Of a stretch of DNA of 64,000 nt, positions 62,125-64,000 are shown one piece after another. This stretch comes from Bin87 sp965217175. Lineage in GTDB: Bacteria > Chloroflexota > Dehalococcoidia > Lucifugimonadales > UBA3495. The stretch covers positions 2,976,001 through 3,040,000 of the forward strand of contig OZ244251.1 of the NCBI GenBank assembly GCA_965217175.1, in the 5' to 3' direction. The notes under the pieces are model-generated. The model saw nothing but the letters and a program-made list of their open reading frames with translations. It was not told where the DNA came from and ran no database searches. Each line of letters opens with the position of its first letter. Positions within the stretch are counted from its first letter, which is position 1. The position numbers and the translations under genes are program-made.

Positions 62125-63984
62125 TCAGGTTAAGATAGCCGTCGCCTCGGCGTCCTCAGCCGATTGAACCAGGTGAGCTTCTGCAGAGTGGTGTTCTTCA
62201 AGGGGCGGTGTGGCCATAGCGTCGTTGCTGGGCGTGAAATCGTCGTCGGCAGCCGCGTACGACGGACCGAGGCGGTGGGCAAGGGCCATGCCGATCAACG
62301 GATGCGTCCGGTTCAAACCAAACACACGACGGCGTCGCGTGCGGTTAGTGGTTTCGTCTCGGAAACTAACGTTACGGTATTGAAAAACGTCTTTGGAAAT
62401 GAGACTGCGGACCAGTCGGGTAACGTGGGTTCTTGAACAGTTGTCGCTCCAGTGCGCTAACACGGTGGGATCACCGGCTTCGATGCCGTTGGCGAGGGCA
62501 TCCGACACTTCGTTGCAGAGGGCATTGAACATCACGGAGTCGGCGCCGTCGCGTGCCTCCAGGGTGTGCCCCATGACGATCAGGTCGACCACGCGGTCCA
62601 CGGCAGTCTGCTCACCGTCTTCGGCGATCAGTTCCAGTAAGGCGACCGCCTGGGTGATTGAGGCGAAGAGTTCGTCAGCCTCGCGGGAGTCGGCAGATTG
62701 GCGCGCCCCATTTGCGCGCGCTGTCGCCTCGCCAGCCGCGGCGTAGGCGGGTTGTTCAATTTCTTCATCGTCGCGGTCAAATTCGCCATCGCCGGCTTCT
62801 TCGTCAAGGTCGTCATTGTCGCCAAAACTCGAGCTGCGATCGTAAGCCCGCGCTTCTTGGTTGGTGTCCGAGTCGAAGTCTTCGTCGTCGTCGGTGTCAG
62901 AGTCGAAGTCTTCGGAGTCGTAATCGTCGTCGGCGATGTCATCCATCAAATCCGTGGTTTCGACGTCGGCGATTTCCGGTTCTGGATCGGGCTCGTCGGC
63001 CATCAGGATCCAATCTACGAGGTCCACGCTGCGTATTTTGATATTGCCTTCCTCAGCAACCCGCAGCATCAACTTTTTGAATCCTGAGAACCCGAGTTTA
63101 CGTTCGTCAAATCCGGCGATTCGCCTGACCAGGCGTTGTTTTAAGGAAGTGAGCAGGAGGGTGTGCCCGGCTGAGCGTTCGGCGCGGATCACGTCCTCGA
63201 TGGCGCGTATGACCTCCGGAAGCTGGTGGCGACCGGGATTGGCCAGGGGTGTTTGGGCTGGCTGCCGGCCGCGAAATGCGGGTTCGGGAGCGTTGATAGG
63301 ATCGACATCGCTGTCGTAGAAGATCAATCCGTCGACGTGGTCTGCCATGCGGCGGGAGGTCGCCCAGGAAACGCCGACAACAATCACACGTTTGCCGACA
63401 GCGCGCAGGGAGTTGATGACGTGGATGAAGTCTGAATCTCCGGATACCAGGACAAAAGTGTTGATGTTGGGAAAGTTATGGGCGGTATCGATGCAATCGG
63501 CAGTCATTTTGACGTCGACGCTGTTTTTGACGCGCATGGTGCGTCCGGAGTTATTAAAACCTCCGGTCGGGAGGCGCGTTGGCACATACACTGGCTCGAT
63601 GCCGGCTGCGTACAGGGACGGTGGGTCCAGTATGAATTGACTGGCCCCTCTGAGTTCGGGGGACCGGGTTACCCAGTCGGCATAGGCCTTGCCAACCACC
63701 ACGCGGCCGTGGTTAGCTACTTCTTCTTTCAATGCCGAAACGTTGGGAGTACGCCCGCGCACGGCCAAACTGATCTTGAAGTTTTCCCAATCTATGAATA
63801 AGGCAACGTCATCGCTGAACTTACCGTTGCCGTTATTGTTTTGAATAACGATGATAATTCTCCGGTCGGTGCTTGATTGCGGCGCCAGCACGTACGAACG
63901 CCACGGAAAGTTTATTCCGGCATGTGTACAAGCGTCAAGGTAACAGGTGATCAATGTGAACGCTTCGTGGACAATTGTCGACAC
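62125..63984 (-). CDS. NYN-domain protein with acidic linker
   Basis: 619 residues from a GTG; start uncertain. FIDWENFKISLAVRG, VKNSVDVKMTADCIDTA, LVSGDSDFIHVINSLRAVGKRVIVVGVS is a NYN (PIN-like LabA) domain with its acidic site. A second domain at about 250-335 (PEVIRAIEDVIRAERSAGHTLLLTSLKQRLVRRI) looks like an OST-HTH/LOTUS RNA-binding unit. Residues about 340-420 are very acidic (DD, ED, DSD repeats). The last part is unrecognised. Likely an RNA-acting nuclease. Confidence 0.85.
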   Translation of the reverse strand: MSTIVHEAFTLITCYLDACTHAGINFPWRSYVLAPQSSTDRRIIIVIQNNNGNGKFSDDVALFIDWENFKISLAVRGRTPNVSALKEEVANHGRVVVGKAYADWVTRSPELRGASQFILDPPSLYAAGIEPVYVPTRLPTGGFNNSGRTMRVKNSVDVKMTADCIDTAHNFPNINTFVLVSGDSDFIHVINSLRAVGKRVIVVGVSWATSRRMADHVDGLIFYDSDVDPINAPEPAFRGRQPAQTPLANPGRHQLPEVIRAIEDVIRAERSAGHTLLLTSLKQRLVRRIAGFDERKLGFSGFKKLMLRVAEEGNIKIRSVDLVDWILMADEPDPEPEIADVETTDLMDDIADDDYDSEDFDSDTDDDEDFDSDTNQEARAYDRSSSFGDNDDLDEEAGDGEFDRDDEEIEQPAYAAAGEATARANGARQSADSREADELFASITQAVALLELIAEDGEQTAVDRVVDLIVMGHTLEARDGADSVMFNALCNEVSDALANGIEAGDPTVLAHWSDNCSRTHVTRLVRSLISKDVFQYRNVSFRDETTNRTRRRRVFGLNRTHPLIGMALAHRLGPSYAAADDDFTPSNDAMATPPLEEHHSAEAHLVQSAEDAEATAILT

Positions 63985-64000
63985 TTAATTATGATAATGT

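Overview
The window looks like a GC-rich chromosomal segment of a Chloroflexota bacterium, most likely Dehalococcoidia or SAR202-like. This is inferred from gene content and was not tested by phylogeny. The basis is the dense mix of luciferase-type flavin or F420 oxidoreductases, an F420 (Ddn-type) reductase, class III CoA-transferase, amidases, EthD-like proteins and many alpha/beta hydrolases, which is typical of the expanded catabolic repertoires of that group.

Region 1 (about 1-39.5 kb) is a patchwork of short operons for breakdown of small organic compounds. It holds two acetyl-xylan-esterase-like hydrolases, three luciferase-like monooxygenases plus one remnant, five other alpha/beta hydrolases (two with a non-serine residue at the nucleophile position), two EthD-like proteins, a Gfo/Idh/MocA dehydrogenase, an amidohydrolase, a trans-sulfuration PLP enzyme, a Rieske protein, a CoA-transferase, a substrate-binding-like protein/LLM/acyl-CoA-dehydrogenase trio, two amidases and two MFS-type or membrane proteins. 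Intergenic gaps carry dispersed short repeats (cores 'CTTCGACAGGCTCAGGA' and 'CTGTCATTGCGA'), one expanded into a 24-bp tandem array. An IS5-like element at 29.3-30.2 kb has removed the 5' end of an RCC1/LamG-repeat gene. A serpin C-terminal mini-ORF lies at 28.3-28.5 kb.

Region 2 (about 39.9-57.5 kb) is a decayed integrative element in the 3' end of tRNA-Leu(CAA). A 15-bp direct repeat of the tRNA 3' end occurs at both edges (39915-39929 and 57496-57510), with a broken tyrosine recombinase just inside the left edge. Inside are a hicAB toxin-antitoxin pair whose toxin is split by a three-level nest of insertion sequences (IS21-like, then IS701-like, then IS5-like, each with identifiable target duplications); a leftward set of XRE regulator, PIN module, ImmA-like protein, HNH nuclease and methylase fragment; a rightward ATGA-coupled set of small proteins ending in an excisionase-like HTH; and a methylase-HNH gene whose middle has been replaced by an acyl-CoA-dehydrogenase/MFS cassette. 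Few genes here appear fully intact.

Region 3 (57.5-64 kb) returns to housekeeping DNA: tRNA-Leu, a GatB/YqeY-domain protein, purQ, an EamA transporter, purL, and a large NYN-domain protein transcribed toward purL. Together the window shows a metabolic genome punctuated by one strongly degraded island at a tRNA gene.
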